Source: Synergistaceae bacterium
Lineage (GTDB): Bacteria > Synergistota > Synergistia > Synergistales > Synergistaceae
Reading direction: 5' to 3'
NCBI GenBank assembly: GCA_031274465.1
Contig: JAISQC010000068.1
Span: 1 to 7,694, forward strand
DNA: 7,694 nucleotides
The position numbers were made by a program, and so were the translations under genes. Every line of letters starts with the position of its first letter. Position 1 is the stretch's first letter. The notes beneath the pieces were generated by a model. That model saw only the letters and a list, made by a program, of their open reading frames with translations, was not told the origin of the DNA and ran no database searches. Below are positions 6,153-7,694 of the stretch, in pieces.

Positions 6153-7694
6153 TCAATAGGCGAATGTCCTGGGCAAGGTAACCGTGAAAACCGTGGCGCC
6201 GGCGGAACTCGACGCGTCTATGCGCCCGCCGTGCGACTCGACCGCATGTTTTGCTATCGCGAGGCCCAGGCCGTAGCCGCTGTTTTTCCTTCCGTCCCGA
6301 TATCTGTCTCCCTCCGCGCGTTCGAAGCGCCCGAAAATTACGTCCAGTTTGTCCCGCGGTATCCCTATGCCGTTGTCGGCGATCGTAAGCACGCAATTTT
6401 CCCCTCCGGCCCTTAGCGACAGCGAGATTTTCCCGCCGGATGCCTCCTCGTAGCGTTTGCGGACGTATTTGACTGAGTTGTCGAGGAGGTTCGACAGGGC
6501 CCGTTTTATCTCGCCCGGGCGGCCTTCGAAGAAAACGCCCCCGGCATCAGGCAGATCCACGCCCCACTCTATGTTCGCGGACAAGGAGTTTTGCATGGCC
6601 TCCTTAGCCAGGGAACGGCACATTTCCGCCAGTTCGAAGACCTCCGGCTCGCAGGTCGGTATGCCAGATTCAAGCCGCGACAGCAGGAGAAGGTCGTCGA
6701 CCAGCATCGTCATCCGCTCGCGCTGGCGCATTATCTCGTCGATGTAGGGCGCCCGTTCCTCCGCCGTGGAATCTTCCATCGAGGCAAGAAGCTCCGCTGC
6801 GGCCGATATCGTGGTGAGGGGGGTCTGAAATTCGTGTCCGGCGTCTGCCACGAACGTCTTTCTGGCTGCGTCCATCCTTCTGCGTTCGGTCTCGTCGTCT
6901 ATGACCACGAGAAGCTCGCCGTCTCCGACCGGTATGGCCCTGGCCTTGTAGAATGCCTCGATTCCCTCGTGCCGGAACGTGAAATTTTTTTGAGAGGTTC
7001 CGGAAACCCTGGCTTCCGAGATCAGGCGCGTCAGTTCCGGGGAGCGCAGCTCGCCCTCCGCCCGAAGCCCTGGCGCCGATGCCGAAGCATCCCTCAAGAG
7101 CGTGGAAAAAACGGAGTTGACGCAAATGATTTTCCCCTCCGCGTCGAGCAGCATCAGGCCGCACGGGGCGCTTTTCACTATCGTCTCAAGCTGGCTGCGC
7201 TCGCTGTCTAGGTCGCGCATCATCCGCGCCTGGGCTTTTGAGCTTTCGGCAAGAGTGCGCGACAGCTCCCGTATCTCCACGGTGCCTTCAGTGGGGTACG
7301 AGGCTTTCTCCCCGTTTCGCGAGGCGCGCGCCGCCGCTGTGAGCGCAACGATTGGCCTCGTTATGCGCCTTGCCCCGATGAGCCCGGCGAAAAGCGCGCA
7401 CCCTCCGGCGACGAGCAGCGACATGAAGATGTTGGCGCGGGCCGAGGACATCATCCGGTAGAAGCGGACTAGGGGAAACGAGCATCGGACGATATAGCCG
7501 CTGTCCGTCGCTATGGCGTAATACAGATAAGGCTCGCGGGTGGTTTCGCTGTACCGCCTGTCCATTCCCGAGCCGCCATACATCGCGTCGCGCACCTCCG
7601 GCCTGCCGGCGTGATTGTCGAGTTCCCCCGTTTCTGCCGGAGTCAGGCTGCTGTCGGCTATCACCGTTCCGTCGGGCCCTATTACGGTTATCCT
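6153..7694 (-). CDS. PhoR-like sensor histidine kinase, N-terminus beyond the window
   Basis: The frame is open to the right edge, and 513 residues are visible. A GTG at 7664 could be taken as a start, but the ten codons before it continue a typical extracytoplasmic sensor sequence (ITVIGPDGTVIADSS), so the gene is almost certainly cut by the window and the first membrane helix is missing. In visible numbering: periplasmic sensor 1-85, transmembrane helix 86-108, HAMP 107-160, PAS-like domain 165-270, HisKA with H-box ADAGHEFQTPL and phospho-acceptor His287, N-box NLLDNSVKY (402-410), G1 DNGIGIP (440-446), F-box IFGRFERAE (453-461) and G2 GYGLGLAIAK (473-482). It would autophosphorylate and pass phosphate to a response regulator, presumably encoded off the right edge. 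The architecture is shared by PhoR, PnpS, ResE and WalK, so the signal cannot be assigned. Its TGA abuts the patatin stop with no gap. Confidence 0.93.
   Translation of the reverse strand, partial: RITVIGPDGTVIADSSLTPAETGELDNHAGRPEVRDAMYGGSGMDRRYSETTREPYLYYAIATDSGYIVRCSFPLVRFYRMMSSARANIFMSLLVAGGCALFAGLIGARRITRPIVALTAAARASRNGEKASYPTEGTVEIRELSRTLAESSKAQARMMRDLDSERSQLETIVKSAPCGLMLLDAEGKIICVNSVFSTLLRDASASAPGLRAEGELRSPELTRLISEARVSGTSQKNFTFRHEGIEAFYKARAIPVGDGELLVVIDDETERRRMDAARKTFVADAGHEFQTPLTTISAAAELLASMEDSTAEERAPYIDEIMRQRERMTMLVDDLLLLSRLESGIPTCEPEVFELAEMCRSLAKEAMQNSLSANIEWGVDLPDAGGVFFEGRPGEIKRALSNLLDNSVKYVRKRYEEASGGKISLSLRAGGENCVLTIADNGIGIPRDKLDVIFGRFERAEGDRYRDGRKNSGYGLGLAIAKHAVESHGGRIDASSSAGATVFTVTLPRTFAY

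Noticed and set aside
6591..7211. 206-codon plus-strand frame opposite the histidine kinase
   Set aside because: It is an antisense shadow. The minus strand carries every kinase box in order.
7662..7664. GTG as the kinase start
   Set aside because: The same frame continues upstream to the edge with sensor-like sequence, and only one transmembrane helix would remain, so the start is outside the window.
1..7694. CRISPR array, insertion sequence, phage or toxin-antitoxin system
   Set aside because: No spaced direct repeats, transposase, terminal inverted repeats with target duplication, or small paired genes were seen.

Overview
The window is about 60% GC and densely coded. It reads as bacterial chromosome from a diderm (outer-membrane) organism, because one gene encodes a patatin lipase fused to an Omp85-type beta-barrel. 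High GC combined with free use of AGG arginine and ATA isoleucine codons, plus a BmpA/NupOPQ-type nucleoside importer, would suit the Synergistota. That placement is an inference from style and is not proven.

Layout. Bases 1-285 hold no convincing protein gene. They are packed with inverted repeats and, on the minus strand, are framed by an extended -10 promoter (TGA-TATAAT, 276-284) and an intrinsic-terminator-like hairpin followed by TTTT (53 down to 7). This predicts a structured RNA of about 263 nt, either a free-standing ncRNA or a long attenuated leader for a gene beyond the left edge. I do not recognise its family. Bases 285-402 hold the divergent plus-strand promoter and ribosome binding site of the operon.

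Bases 403-6152 form one plus-strand gene series. It starts with a tandem-domain ABC ATPase (403-1941), which overlaps permease 1 by 4 bp (1938-3026). Permease 1 overlaps permease 2 by 4 bp (3023-3958). After a 22-nt gap comes a secreted patatin-POTRA-beta-barrel protein (3981-6152). The three transporter genes are the membrane and ATPase parts of a BMP-family nucleoside/purine importer. Its substrate-binding lipoprotein is not in the window. The patatin fusion is a predicted type Vd-like outer-membrane phospholipase/esterase that may be co-transcribed with the importer.

Bases 6153-7694 hold, on the minus strand, most of a PhoR-like sensor histidine kinase whose N-terminus runs off the right edge. 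Its stop codon directly abuts the patatin stop (TGATCA, 6150-6155), so the two transcripts converge with no intergenic base.

The genes are ordinary members of known families. The least explained part of the window is the structured minus-strand transcription unit at the left end.
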